In this document: positions 8,642 to 16,391 of the stretch, in pieces
Position numbering within the stretch: the stretch's first letter is position 1
Layout: every line of letters begins with the position of its first letter
Assembly (NCBI GenBank): GCA_902774145.1
Contig: CACYHC010000016.1
Span: 1 to 53,917, forward strand
DNA length: 53,917 nucleotides
Source of the DNA: an uncultured Bacteroidia bacterium
GTDB lineage: Bacteria > Bacteroidota > Bacteroidia > Bacteroidales > UBA932
Direction of reading: 5' to 3'
The notes under the pieces: generated by a model
Databases searched by the model: none
Told to the model about the DNA's origin: nothing
What the model saw: the letters and a program-made list of their open reading frames with translations, nothing else
Made by a program: the position numbers and the translations under genes

Positions 8642-8936
8642 TTTTGATGATGTTGCTGAAGCCGGTGATGTCAAAGACTTCCTTCACCTGCGGCGTCATA
8701 TTCTTCATCACCATATGTCCTCCGCGCGCATTGACGCTCTTCTGGAGCATCAGGAAAATACGGAGGCCCTGGCTGGAAGTATAAGTCATACCGCTGCAAT
8801 CTATCTCAATTTCAGGGGCTTCCCCCTCCATCAGCGGAGCCACGTCCTTCTGGAACTGGTCCGCGTTGGTCGTGTCCAGGCGGCCGTCCAGCACCACATC
8901 GTGCCGGTTTCCGGTCGTATTGATCTTGATATTCAT
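8634..8936 (-). CDS. STAS-domain protein (anti-sigma factor antagonist-like)
   Basis: This 100-residue protein consists of a single STAS domain resembling SpoIIAA/RsbV: a beta-strand start, DGRLDTTNAD near residue 17, and the CSGMTYTSSQGLRIFL segment in the middle. The Thr-Ser-Ser cluster there sits where antagonists are phosphorylated by an anti-sigma kinase. No kinase or phosphatase partner is encoded nearby. The start at ATG 8936 is supported by an exact promoter box ending 4 bases upstream; the frame continues upstream but lies in the thioredoxin gene. Its stop overlaps the alarmone synthetase start, which suggests a functional pair. The target sigma factor or enzyme is unknown. Confidence 0.85.
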   Translation of the reverse strand: MNIKINTTGNRHDVVLDGRLDTTNADQFQKDVAPLMEGEAPEIEIDCSGMTYTSSQGLRIFLMLQKSVNARGGHMVMKNMTPQVKEVFDITGFSNIIKIV

Positions 8937-8940
8937 ACTG

Positions 8941-8948
8941 CAAAGATA
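8941..8948 (-). promoter_or_regulatory. -7 promoter box of the STAS gene
   Basis: On the minus strand this reads TATCTTTG, an exact TAnnTTTG match, followed by CAGT and then the STAS ATG. It lies immediately after the stop of the upstream thioredoxin gene (8950), so the STAS-alarmone synthetase pair can be transcribed separately, probably as a leaderless message. Confidence 0.6.
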
Positions 8949-8949
8949 A

Positions 8950-9783
8950 TCATTTTCCGAGCGCTTTCGCCACGGCCTTCTCAATTTCTTCACCGCGAAG
9001 GTCACGGGCGACGATGACACCGTCCGGTCCGAAGAGGATAATGTGCGGGATGCCCTTGATACCATAGGCGTCCGTCGCCACCCGGTCCGTATTGACAATC
9101 TGGGACCAGACCACGCCGTGTTCCTTGGCCGCGGCGGCGGTATCCTCGGGCTTGTCCCAGACGGCGATGCTCAGCACGTCGAAGTCCTTCCCCTTGTATT
9201 TCTCGTACACCGACTTGATGTTCGGAATTTCGCGCTTGCAGGGGCCGCACCAGGACGCCCAGAAGTCCGCAAGGATGTATTTGCCCTTCCCGACGAAATC
9301 GGAGAGGCGGACGGTGTCGCCCTTGGCGGGATCTTCCACCACGGCAAAGTCCACGAACATCGCGCCAGGGGCCGTCGCCAGTTTGGCACGGGCTTCCGCG
9401 GCGAGCGAAACCACCGGCTCGGCGTTGCACCAGGACGAATCCATCTTTTCCACATAGCCCAGCACCTCTTCGGGCGCCATGTACCCGGCCACGTCCTGCA
9501 GGGCAATCACGGCCAGGCTGTCGTTCATATTGGCCTCGATGGTCTCCCGTCCCACGGTGAGAAGGCCTTCCACGGCCGCGTCATAGAGGTCCTCCTGGCG
9601 CTGCGCCACGACTTCGGGCTCCAGCCCTTCTTCCTCCTGGAGAGCGACAATGCCTTCTTTATAGGTGTTGACCACCGCATCCACGCGGTCATTGTATTCC
9701 GCAACGCGCTCGGAGAGCGGACGGGTTCCCTTGCAGGCCAGGGCGGCCAGCAGGAGCGCCGCCATCAAAAAGTACTTTTTCAT
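8950..9783 (-). CDS. Exported TlpA-like thioredoxin-fold disulfide reductase
   Basis: This is a 277-residue protein. The N-terminus is a signal peptide ending LLAALAC, an imperfect lipobox, so it is probably a lipoprotein. A helical region specific to Bacteroidota TlpA-type proteins follows (about 25-135). The C-terminal thioredoxin domain (about 140-277) holds the active site WCGPC in an FWASWCGPCKREIPN context and the cis-Pro segment GIKGIPHIILF. It likely reduces or resolves disulfides in periplasmic proteins. The flavodoxin lipoprotein gene lies 6 bases upstream in the same operon, so the two exported redox proteins may share an electron pathway. The partner substrate is unknown. Confidence 0.88.
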   Translation of the reverse strand: MKKYFLMAALLLAALACKGTRPLSERVAEYNDRVDAVVNTYKEGIVALQEEEGLEPEVVAQRQEDLYDAAVEGLLTVGRETIEANMNDSLAVIALQDVAGYMAPEEVLGYVEKMDSSWCNAEPVVSLAAEARAKLATAPGAMFVDFAVVEDPAKGDTVRLSDFVGKGKYILADFWASWCGPCKREIPNIKSVYEKYKGKDFDVLSIAVWDKPEDTAAAAKEHGVVWSQIVNTDRVATDAYGIKGIPHIILFGPDGVIVARDLRGEEIEKAVAKALGK

Positions 9784-9789
9784 CTTGTA

Positions 9790-10599
9790 TTATTCTTGAA
9801 TGTGTTCAACAGATTGCAGATAAGGGTCTTCCTCTCCTTTTTGCAGCACGAGCAACTCCACTTTGCGCGGTTCTCCGCCCCGCATCGAGGACTCGCAGAC
9901 GAAAATGCGGCTGCACGTCCCCGGCTCCTCGCGGACGGAGACCATCAGCGGAACCAGGTTCAGGTAGTCGTACCCTTCCGTCGCCTTGCGGAACACCGCC
10001 ATATCGCTGTCCGCGACGGGACGCGGTTCGCAGTAGCCTTCCGCATCGTCGCTTCCGCCATTCTCCAGCCCGCCGAGAAAATCCGCCACTTCCTGCGGGG
10101 CATAGGCCATCCGGCGCGCGGCGATGCCGAAACTGCCGAGGATACGCGTTTCGGGCAGGAGTTTCACGACGGCGCGCGTCGACGATTTCACCCCGCCGCT
10201 CCCGTAGGTACAGAAAAGCACGACATTCTTTCCGCCGAAGTCATTGTTGGACAGGAAAGTACGCACCGGCGGCGGCACCGTGCCGAACCAGACGGGATAG
10301 CCGAGGTAAACGGTGCGGTAGGCGTCCAGGTCGACGGGCGCATTCGAAATGGGCCGGCAGGTTCCCTCCTTCACCTCGGGACCGCTTTCCGCGATAACGG
10401 CTTCAAAGGAATCCGGATAAGGCGTTTCGCACGCAATCTGCAACAGCTCCCCGCCGGTCTGTTCCGCGAAAAGCTGCGCCAGCTGCTCCGTCGTGCCTGT
10501 CAGGGAAAAATACACCACCAGGTCCCTGGGGGCGGGTTTCCGGTTGCAGGCGCAAAGCAGGAGAGACAGCACGGCCAAAAGGAAATACCTGGGTTTCAT
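9790..10599 (-). CDS. Flavodoxin-fold protein with lipoprotein signal
   Basis: This 269-residue protein starts with a signal peptide and a convincing lipobox (LLCAC, Cys near residue 18). A flavodoxin domain follows: the FMN phosphate loop is FSLTGTTEQLA near residue 32, and the LGYPVWFGTVPPPV segment and the GSGG segment are typical of the long-chain flavodoxin/NAD(P)H oxidoreductase group common in Bacteroidota. The C-terminal 80 residues (after about 190) match no domain I recognise. A flavodoxin outside the cytoplasm would need a periplasmic flavin and electron source. It is co-transcribed with the thioredoxin-like gene. A near-consensus -7 box, TAATTTCG, ends 3 bases before its ATG at 10599. 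Confidence 0.82.
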   Translation of the reverse strand: MKPRYFLLAVLSLLLCACNRKPAPRDLVVYFSLTGTTEQLAQLFAEQTGGELLQIACETPYPDSFEAVIAESGPEVKEGTCRPISNAPVDLDAYRTVYLGYPVWFGTVPPPVRTFLSNNDFGGKNVVLFCTYGSGGVKSSTRAVVKLLPETRILGSFGIAARRMAYAPQEVADFLGGLENGGSDDAEGYCEPRPVADSDMAVFRKATEGYDYLNLVPLMVSVREEPGTCSRIFVCESSMRGGEPRKVELLVLQKGEEDPYLQSVEHIQE

Positions 10600-10607
10600 A
10601 GGCGAAA

Positions 10608-11237
10608 TTATTTGGTGCCGAAAATACGGTCGCCGGCATCGCCGAGTCCGGGAACGATGTAGGCGTCTTCATTGAGGTGGTCGTCCACCGCGGCGACGAA
10701 AATATCTACGTCCGGATGCATTTCCTGCACTTTGCGGATGCCTTCCGGGGCCGCCACGAGGCACATCAGGCGGATGTTCTCGCAACCGCGCTCCTTGAGG
10801 ATGCCTATCGCGTCGCAGGAAGAACCGCCGGTGGCGAGCATCGGGTCCGTCACGATGACTGTCCGCTGTTGGATGTCGAAAGGCAACTTGCAAAAATACA
10901 CCACAGGCTTGTGGGTCTCCTCGTTTCGGTACAGGCCGATATGGCCGACCTTGGCCACGGGCAGCAGGGAAAGCAGTCCGTCCACCATGCCCACGCCTGC
11001 GCGCAGAATGGGAACGATGGCCAGTTTCTTGCCGGAAATCCGGCGGGCGGTCATCTTGCAGATGGGCGTTTCAATCTCGATGGGCTCAAGGGGGAAATCG
11101 CGGGTGATTTCATACCCCATCAACATCGAAATCTCCGTAAGGAGCTGGCGGAAATCCTTGGAACCGGTCTCCTTGGAACGCATAATGCCCAGTTTGTGCT
11201 GGATCAGCGGATGGTCAAAAACAACGACTTTACTCAT
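10608..11237 (-). CDS. upp: Uracil phosphoribosyltransferase
   Basis: This 209-residue cytoplasmic enzyme joins uracil to PRPP giving UMP. The PRPP-binding loop is [15 protein letters not shown] near residue 125, and the C-terminal uracil-binding segment ends in [15 protein letters not shown], both characteristic of Upp. Length equals the family standard. It would use uracil brought in by the permease at 0.7-2.1 kb. The gene starts 2 bases after the radical SAM gene's stop, so it belongs to the nrdD-nrdG-radical SAM transcription unit, and it is followed 8 bases on by the flavodoxin gene. Pairing with ribonucleotide reductase makes sense as nucleotide supply. Confidence 0.96.
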   Translation of the reverse strand: MSKVVVFDHPLIQHKLGIMRSKETGSKDFRQLLTEISMLMGYEITRDFPLEPIEIETPICKMTARRISGKKLAIVPILRAGVGMVDGLLSLLPVAKVGHIGLYRNEETHKPVVYFCKLPFDIQQRTVIVTDPMLATGGSSCDAIGILKERGCENIRLMCLVAAPEGIRKVQEMHPDVDIFVAAVDDHLNEDAYIVPGLGDAGDRIFGTK

Positions 11238-11239
11238 AC

Positions 11240-11995
11240 TTATGCACGTATTTGAATGTTATATCCTTCATTGACAAGCGGTTGAACGAGTTCCTTCAGT
11301 TCAGCGGCGCTGAAGGCGGAAAGCCCTTCCAGAGGGGCGGGACGGTCCAGCGTATAGACCATCACCTGCCGGGGATGCAAGCGGCGGACGACGTCCATCC
11401 AGGGTAAAAGCACTTCCGGGGCCGCCGAATCGAAAAACGGCGCGCGCAGGAACATCGTCTGCAGGATGAAATCTCCGTCGAAGCGCTCCAACGCCTTCAC
11501 GACCGCCGCAGGGTCATAGCCCGGCGCAGGACGGTTGATCAGCGCGCAAAGGGCCTCCGTGGACGCATCCAGCTTCAGAATCGGCGCGTCCACCTTCCTT
11601 AGCGCCTGGAATACCGCGTCGATGTGCACGCGCGTCGCATTCGAAAGCACAGATACGGCCGCGCGGGGGTAAAAACGGTCGCGCAGCGCAATCGTATCGT
11701 CGACGATGCCGGGGAAATCGGGATGCAGGGTGGGTTCGCCGTCGCCGCTGAAGGTAATGGAATCGACGGGAATGCCCTCCGCGGCGAGGGCGGAAAGTTT
11801 CGCCTCGAGCTGCCGGCGCACCTCATCCCGGTCAGGAAGGCGCGTGTCTCCCCTGCCGTCGGCGTTCCAGCCACATTCGCAGTAGATGCAGTCGAAGTTG
11901 CACAGTTTGCCCTCCCGGGGAAGCAGGTTGATTCCCAGGGAATTGCCCAGTCTCCTGGAGCGGATGGGGCCGAATACCGTGTCTTCGCGCAACAT
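11240..11995 (-). CDS. Radical SAM protein
   Basis: This 251-residue protein has the radical SAM cluster motif [11 protein letters not shown] (CxxxCxxC) near residues 32-42 and the GDGEPTLHP segment near residue 88, typical of the group that includes wybutosine-like and glycine-radical-activase-like Fe-S oxidoreductases. The C-terminal part has no SPASM domain. The first ATG (11995) is 2 bases after the nrdG stop; a TTG two codons upstream is the alternative. Being in the nrdD-nrdG operon it might help mature the glycyl-radical enzyme, but the dedicated activase is already present, so its role is open. Confidence 0.85.
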   Translation of the reverse strand: MLREDTVFGPIRSRRLGNSLGINLLPREGKLCNFDCIYCECGWNADGRGDTRLPDRDEVRRQLEAKLSALAAEGIPVDSITFSGDGEPTLHPDFPGIVDDTIALRDRFYPRAAVSVLSNATRVHIDAVFQALRKVDAPILKLDASTEALCALINRPAPGYDPAAVVKALERFDGDFILQTMFLRAPFFDSAAPEVLLPWMDVVRRLHPRQVMVYTLDRPAPLEGLSAFSAAELKELVQPLVNEGYNIQIRA

Positions 11996-11997
11996 AC

Positions 11998-12459
11998 TCA
12001 ACAGTCTTTCTTATGCCAAAAACGGTGCGTGATGTCCTCGCCGTGGTGGTAGAGGCGCTGGTTGGTGGTTTCGTGGTTGAGCGGGCCGCATTCCTCGCGG
12101 TAGGGTCCGGTCTTCACATAATCGAAGGCCTCGTGTAATTCCTCCTCTACTTCTTCGCGCCCGGAATAGAGCGCCAGTTCCATTTCCGGAAATTCCAGCC
12201 GCAGGCAGCGGGCCAGCGAAAGGAGCGCGGTGCGGTCGTTTCCCTCCCCCAGAAGGAGGAAACAGTTCACCCCGAAATTCTCCTTCACAAGCCGGCTGAC
12301 CACCGCCGGAGTGAGTTCCTCGCCGATATCCTTTTTCAGGAAGGGCGAATGGCACCCCTTGCAATTACCCTGGCAATTGGATATTTCAACTGCCAGGGTA
12401 AGTCTGCCGGGAATCTCCTCCAGCACGACCGAAGTCATTTCCGGAACGTACTTAATCAT
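11998..12459 (-). CDS. nrdG: Anaerobic ribonucleotide reductase activating protein
   Basis: This 153-residue radical SAM activase has the cluster motif CQGNCKGC near residues 29-36. It cleaves S-adenosylmethionine to generate the glycyl radical in NrdD. Length and the SNCQGNCKGCHSP context are typical of NrdG. Its ATG at 12459 overlaps the nrdD stop by 8 bases, so synthesis of the two partners is probably translationally coupled. Confidence 0.93.
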   Translation of the reverse strand: MIKYVPEMTSVVLEEIPGRLTLAVEISNCQGNCKGCHSPFLKKDIGEELTPAVVSRLVKENFGVNCFLLLGEGNDRTALLSLARCLRLEFPEMELALYSGREEVEEELHEAFDYVKTGPYREECGPLNHETTNQRLYHHGEDITHRFWHKKDC

Positions 12460-14644
12460 CGGCGCGCGGGGTGTAGAACCGCTTTCCCGCCTCTACCTGC
12501 CGGGGCTCCGCGAAGGAGGACACCCGTTTGAGGTAACCGATGACCCGGGTCAGGTAATCGAGGTTTTCGCTGCCGCACTTGGGACATTTCTTCAGCGTAT
12601 CCTTGGAAATGTAGCCGCAGTCGTTGCAGACGGTGTTGCGGCAGTTGAAGGTGAAGTAGTTGGTACCGTAGTGCGCGGCGGTCTTGAGAATCTGCCGGTA
12701 CTGCTCCTTGCTCAGGTGCTCCTGGATGTTCATATGGAGAGCCGAGCCGCCGTCCAGGTACTTCACAAAGTCCTCGCCGTGGAGCTTGAACTTGTCGATC
12801 ATCGAGAGGCTTTCGTCCTCGGGATTATAGAAATAGGAGCTGTAGAGGTTGTGCTTTTCGGAAACGAAATAGCCGTCCTTCTTGTCCCAGCTGTAGTTCT
12901 TGGCCGCGAGGTTCTCGGCGGGCACGAACTCGGTGTTGAACATCGCGTCCGGGGTGCGGTCCTTGCGGTTGGCGATGTTGATGGTCTCCAGGATCGTGTT
13001 CACGAAGGCGCCGTATTCGGGGTTCGGAGACACTTCCAGGCCCAGGAATTCCGCCGCTTCGGTCAGGCCGTTCACGCCGACGGTCAGGTACTGCTTCTTC
13101 ATATCGATGAAGCCCGCCTTGTACACGTCCAGCATCTCCGCCTTGAGGAAATCCTTGATGATCTCGTTGAAGGCAATCTGGTATTTGTGCACGCGCTCGG
13201 TCATCTCGCGGATGTCCTTGTCGATGTAGTTGACATAGAGGTCATCCTTGTCATAGAAGTTGGAGATGGGATTGAGCGGCTTGCCGTTTTCCAGCTGCAC
13301 GCCCCGGCGCTCCAGGAAATAGCGGCGCACCGCATCCTGGATCAGGCGGTTCAGGTTGATGGTCATCACGGACTTGGAGCCGGTGGCCACCGAAGCCGTA
13401 CCCATGGAATACTGGTGCGTGGTGTGGTTGTGGTTGTCCTCCTTCTGGATTTCGTTGCGCAGGCGGCAGCAACTCGAGAGGCTGTCCGGGCTGTTGGACA
13501 GGTAGCAGAAGAAACTGTGGCCTTTGGCCCACATCTCGGCGGTGAAATCGGCGTAATCCTTGTCAGCGAAATCGTCGCCGCCGTCGGTGAGCAGCGCCAT
13601 CGTCTCGACGGGGAAGGTCAGGATGTAGTGGTTGCGCTCCTCATTGAACCAATTCATAAAATGGCGCTGCAGCCAGTCCAGCGTCTCCCACTTGGGGGTG
13701 GTTCCGTCCGGGAAAACAAACTCCCCGAAGACGCCTTCGAAATAAGGCTTGTCAAAATAGCCGATGTTCCAGAACACGGTCTGGTAGCCACGGTTGCCGG
13801 CAGGCATATTCATCGAGTGTACCACCTGCTGGAAGCAGTTGTCGATGACCTTCTCCAGCGTGCGCTGCTTCCGGTTCTTCTCCACGACATCGTTCAGGTG
13901 CTCCAGGTAATCGTCCCCGTAGTCCTTGCGGATGAAATAATCCAGATACATCAAGAACTCCGGCGTTGCCACGGCACCCATGAACTGGGAGGAAACCGAA
14001 TAGACCAGGTTGATGAACTCGCCGCAGAAACTCTTGAGGTCGGTGGGGGCCACGGAGACGCCGCCCAGCTCCTTGAGACCGCTGATCAGGAAGGGATACA
14101 TCGTGATGGCCACGCAGTACGGGAAACCGGGGGTGCCGCTCTCGTCGTGCTTGTAGAGGATGTGCGACTCCAGGTCCTTGATGTACTGGTCCGCGAGCGC
14201 GCGTCCGTACAGGGCCTTGATCTTGTCCTGCATGATGTAGCGGTTCTGCTTGATGTTGTTCTCCTTGTAGAGTTCGTTGCCCAGGGTCACGATATTCTTG
14301 CGCGTGACATTGGCGTTGGCGTCGAACTTGGAGCCCGTGGCGGCGTTGGAAGCCTTGATGTATCCTTTGATGAAGTCCCGTTTCTTGCGCAGGTCGAGGT
14401 TGGCGTCGAACTTGTCGATGTAGGCGCGGGCCACCTTCTTGTTGATGCCCATCAGGGCCTCTTCCACCTGGCGGCGGATTTCGCGGCTGGTGATCTGCTC
14501 GTAGATGTACAGGTTGTTGATGATGCTGACGACAATGGCGTCGTCACAGTATTCGCCGGCCGATTTATAGGCCTCGTGAATACCCCGGGCCAATTTGGCC
14601 TTGTCGTATTCTTCAAAGGATCCGTTGGTTTTCCTTACATCCAT
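12452..14644 (-). CDS. nrdD: Anaerobic (class III) ribonucleoside-triphosphate reductase
   Basis: This 730-residue oxygen-sensitive glycyl-radical enzyme reduces ribonucleoside triphosphates to deoxyribonucleotides using formate. The N-terminal 90 residues form an ATP-cone allosteric domain. Near the C-terminus four cysteines in two pairs (CNDCG and CPKCG) form the zinc site. The glycyl radical motif follows as TRVIGYL about 25 residues before the end. The start at 14644 is the first ATG after the promoter and hairpin leader. It heads a unit with nrdG, the radical SAM gene, upp and possibly the redox lipoproteins. Confidence 0.95.
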   Translation of the reverse strand: MDVRKTNGSFEEYDKAKLARGIHEAYKSAGEYCDDAIVVSIINNLYIYEQITSREIRRQVEEALMGINKKVARAYIDKFDANLDLRKKRDFIKGYIKASNAATGSKFDANANVTRKNIVTLGNELYKENNIKQNRYIMQDKIKALYGRALADQYIKDLESHILYKHDESGTPGFPYCVAITMYPFLISGLKELGGVSVAPTDLKSFCGEFINLVYSVSSQFMGAVATPEFLMYLDYFIRKDYGDDYLEHLNDVVEKNRKQRTLEKVIDNCFQQVVHSMNMPAGNRGYQTVFWNIGYFDKPYFEGVFGEFVFPDGTTPKWETLDWLQRHFMNWFNEERNHYILTFPVETMALLTDGGDDFADKDYADFTAEMWAKGHSFFCYLSNSPDSLSSCCRLRNEIQKEDNHNHTTHQYSMGTASVATGSKSVMTINLNRLIQDAVRRYFLERRGVQLENGKPLNPISNFYDKDDLYVNYIDKDIREMTERVHKYQIAFNEIIKDFLKAEMLDVYKAGFIDMKKQYLTVGVNGLTEAAEFLGLEVSPNPEYGAFVNTILETINIANRKDRTPDAMFNTEFVPAENLAAKNYSWDKKDGYFVSEKHNLYSSYFYNPEDESLSMIDKFKLHGEDFVKYLDGGSALHMNIQEHLSKEQYRQILKTAAHYGTNYFTFNCRNTVCNDCGYISKDTLKKCPKCGSENLDYLTRVIGYLKRVSSFAEPRQVEAGKRFYTPRADD

Positions 14645-14682
14645 ATAGGTTAAATTTTTAGTATTCCGGTTTCGGTTGATGC

Positions 14683-14715
14683 GAAAAAAATCCGCACAGT
14701 GTTTGTAGTGCGGAT
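14683..14715 (-). promoter_or_regulatory. Hairpin followed by T-run in the nrdD leader (possible attenuator or operator)
   Basis: On the minus strand a perfect 8-bp inverted repeat, ATCCGCAC and GTGCGGAT (14708-14715 and 14690-14697), encloses a 10-base loop and runs straight into a T-run of seven. Taken alone this is a rho-independent terminator. It begins 2 bases after the nrdD -7 box and ends about 40 bases before the nrdD ATG, so it would form at the very 5' end of the message. It may be an attenuator or 5' stabiliser, or the palindrome may be the DNA site of a repressor. The motif is not a clear NrdR box. Confidence 0.6.
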
Positions 14716-14717
14716 AG

Positions 14718-14725
14718 CAAAGTTA
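14718..14725 (-). promoter_or_regulatory. -7 promoter box of nrdD
   Basis: The minus strand reads TAACTTTG, an exact TAnnTTTG match, 73 bases upstream of the nrdD ATG. The expected transcription start falls at or just inside the first arm of the downstream hairpin. Confidence 0.55.
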
Positions 14726-14810
14726 GACATATTGCCAGAGGAAAAACGAAGGACGCGGCGAAAGTTTTTAACAAAATTATAAACACTGCCCCACACTGCC
14801 GGAAAATTCG

Positions 14811-14818
14811 TATTTTTG
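14811..14818 (+). promoter_or_regulatory. -7 promoter box of the HerA-like gene
   Basis: TATTTTTG matches TAnnTTTG exactly and ends 22 bases before the ATG at 14841. It overlaps the left arm of the inverted repeat described at 14812-14840. Confidence 0.55.
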
Positions 14819-14840
14819 TCACGTAAAACACGACAAAAAT
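14812..14840 (+). repeat. Perfect 9-bp inverted repeat between promoter and start codon
   Basis: ATTTTTGTC (14812-14820) and GACAAAAAT (14832-14840) are exact reverse complements separated by 11 bases. The left arm overlaps the -7 box and the right arm touches the ATG. The structure could be an operator that blocks the promoter, or a hairpin that hides the start codon. Confidence 0.5.
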
Positions 14841-16391
14841 ATGTTCGACTCTACACGGGGCTTATATGTAGCCAATGCGGCGGGGATGCCGCTTTCGATT
14901 TGCGGAAAAATGGCCAACCGCCACGGACTGGTGGCCGGCGCCACGGGAACAGGAAAGACCGTCACGCTCCAGGTGCTGGCGGAAACCTTCTGCCAGGCGG
15001 GTGTCCCCTGCTTCATGGCGGATATGAAAGGAGACCTGAGCGGCATCGCCAAGGCTGGCCGGATGACCTCCTATATAGAAAAGGTAAAGGACGGCTTCGG
15101 CATTCCGGAACCGGAATTCGCCCCCTGCCCGGTGATTTTCTACGATGTTTTCGGCGAGCAGGGCCACCCGATGCGCACCACCATCTCCAACATGGGGCCG
15201 CAACTCCTGTCGCGCCTGATGGGCCTCAACGACACCCAAGCCGGCGTACTTGAGATCGTCTTCCGCGTAGCCGACGAGCGGGGTCTCCTCCTCATCGACA
15301 TCAAGGACCTGCGCGCGATGCTCAACTTCGTCAGCGAGCACGCGTCGGAACTGCAGACCAGCTACGGCAACGTCAGTCCGGCCTCCGTCGGCGCCATTCA
15401 GCGAGCGATTCTTGCCCTCGAAAGCCAGGGGGCGGACAAATTCTTCGCCGAGCCGGCCTTCGACATCTTCGACCTGCTGCGCGTACAGGGCGGCAAGGGT
15501 GTCATGAGCGTGCTCGCGGCGGACAAGCTGATGCAGCAGCCCAAGCTCTACTCGAGTTTCCTGCTCTGGCTGCTCAGCGAACTCTACTCCACACTCCCCG
15601 AGGTCGGCGACATGGACCTTCCCAAAATGGTCTTCTTCTTCGACGAAGCACACACCCTCTTCGAAGACACCTCCCCTGCGCTGACCACCAAAATCGAACA
15701 GGTCATCCGCCTGATCCGGAGCAAGGGCGTAGGCATCTATTTCGTAACGCAGAACCCCGCCGATATTCCCGACGCCATCCTCGGCCAGCTGGGCAACCGC
15801 GTACAGCACGCCCTGCGGGCCTATACGCCCCGGGACCAGAAGGCCGTCCGCAGCGCCGCCGAAACCTTCCGGCCAAATCCCGCCTTCAAGACCGCCGATG
15901 TCATCACGACGCTCGGCACCGGCGAAGCCCTGGTCTCCTTCCTCGACGAGAAAGGCACGCCCGGCATGGTGGAGCAGGCCAAAATCCTCTTCCCGATGAG
16001 CCAGATCGGTGCCCTGACGGAAGCGGAGCGTGCGGAGCTCATCCGCCGCTCCCCCATCGCCGGAAGATATGATACGATGATTGACCGGCACAGTGCCTTC
16101 GAAGCGCTGCTGGAAGATGAGGAGAAGGCCGCGCAGGAACAGGAAGCGCAGCGGCAGGAGGTGGAGAAGCGCAAGGAAAAGACCGGCGGATTCGGCGCGC
16201 TGTTCAAGAAAGTGGCCGTGACGGCAGGAACCGCCTTCCTCACCTCTCTCGCGAGCAATGCGGTCAGCAATATGACCGGCGGAAAGAAAAGCAAGAGCAA
16301 GACCAGCGCCGGGCAGAAGGCGCTCAAGAGCGCGACGACCCGTGCCACGAGCACCCTGGTGCGCGGTACGCTCGGAAACCTGATGAAATGA
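14841..16391 (+). CDS. HerA-like ATPase, DUF853 (YjgR) family
   Basis: This 516-residue cytoplasmic ATPase has Walker A GATGTGKT at residues 33-40 and Walker B MVFFFDEAH near residue 265, with ATPase-core segments such as RLIRSKGVGIYFVTQNPADIP between. That last region is typical of DUF853 proteins, which resemble the HerA/FtsK DNA-translocase family. The C-terminal 100 residues are charged (about 425-450, coiled-coil-like) and then rich in Lys, Ser and Ala. The precise role is unknown. It starts a plus-strand unit and its stop overlaps the next start by 4 bases (ATGA-type overlap). Confidence 0.88.
   Translation: MFDSTRGLYVANAAGMPLSICGKMANRHGLVAGATGTGKTVTLQVLAETFCQAGVPCFMADMKGDLSGIAKAGRMTSYIEKVKDGFGIPEPEFAPCPVIFYDVFGEQGHPMRTTISNMGPQLLSRLMGLNDTQAGVLEIVFRVADERGLLLIDIKDLRAMLNFVSEHASELQTSYGNVSPASVGAIQRAILALESQGADKFFAEPAFDIFDLLRVQGGKGVMSVLAADKLMQQPKLYSSFLLWLLSELYSTLPEVGDMDLPKMVFFFDEAHTLFEDTSPALTTKIEQVIRLIRSKGVGIYFVTQNPADIPDAILGQLGNRVQHALRAYTPRDQKAVRSAAETFRPNPAFKTADVITTLGTGEALVSFLDEKGTPGMVEQAKILFPMSQIGALTEAERAELIRRSPIAGRYDTMIDRHSAFEALLEDEEKAAQEQEAQRQEVEKRKEKTGGFGALFKKVAVTAGTAFLTSLASNAVSNMTGGKKSKSKTSAGQKALKSATTRATSTLVRGTLGNLMK

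Noticed and set aside
12230-14653. 807-codon plus-strand open frame opposite nrdD
   Set aside because: nrdD is certain (ATP-cone, zinc and glycyl motifs); the shadow's Val/Leu/His-rich repeats reflect codon bias.
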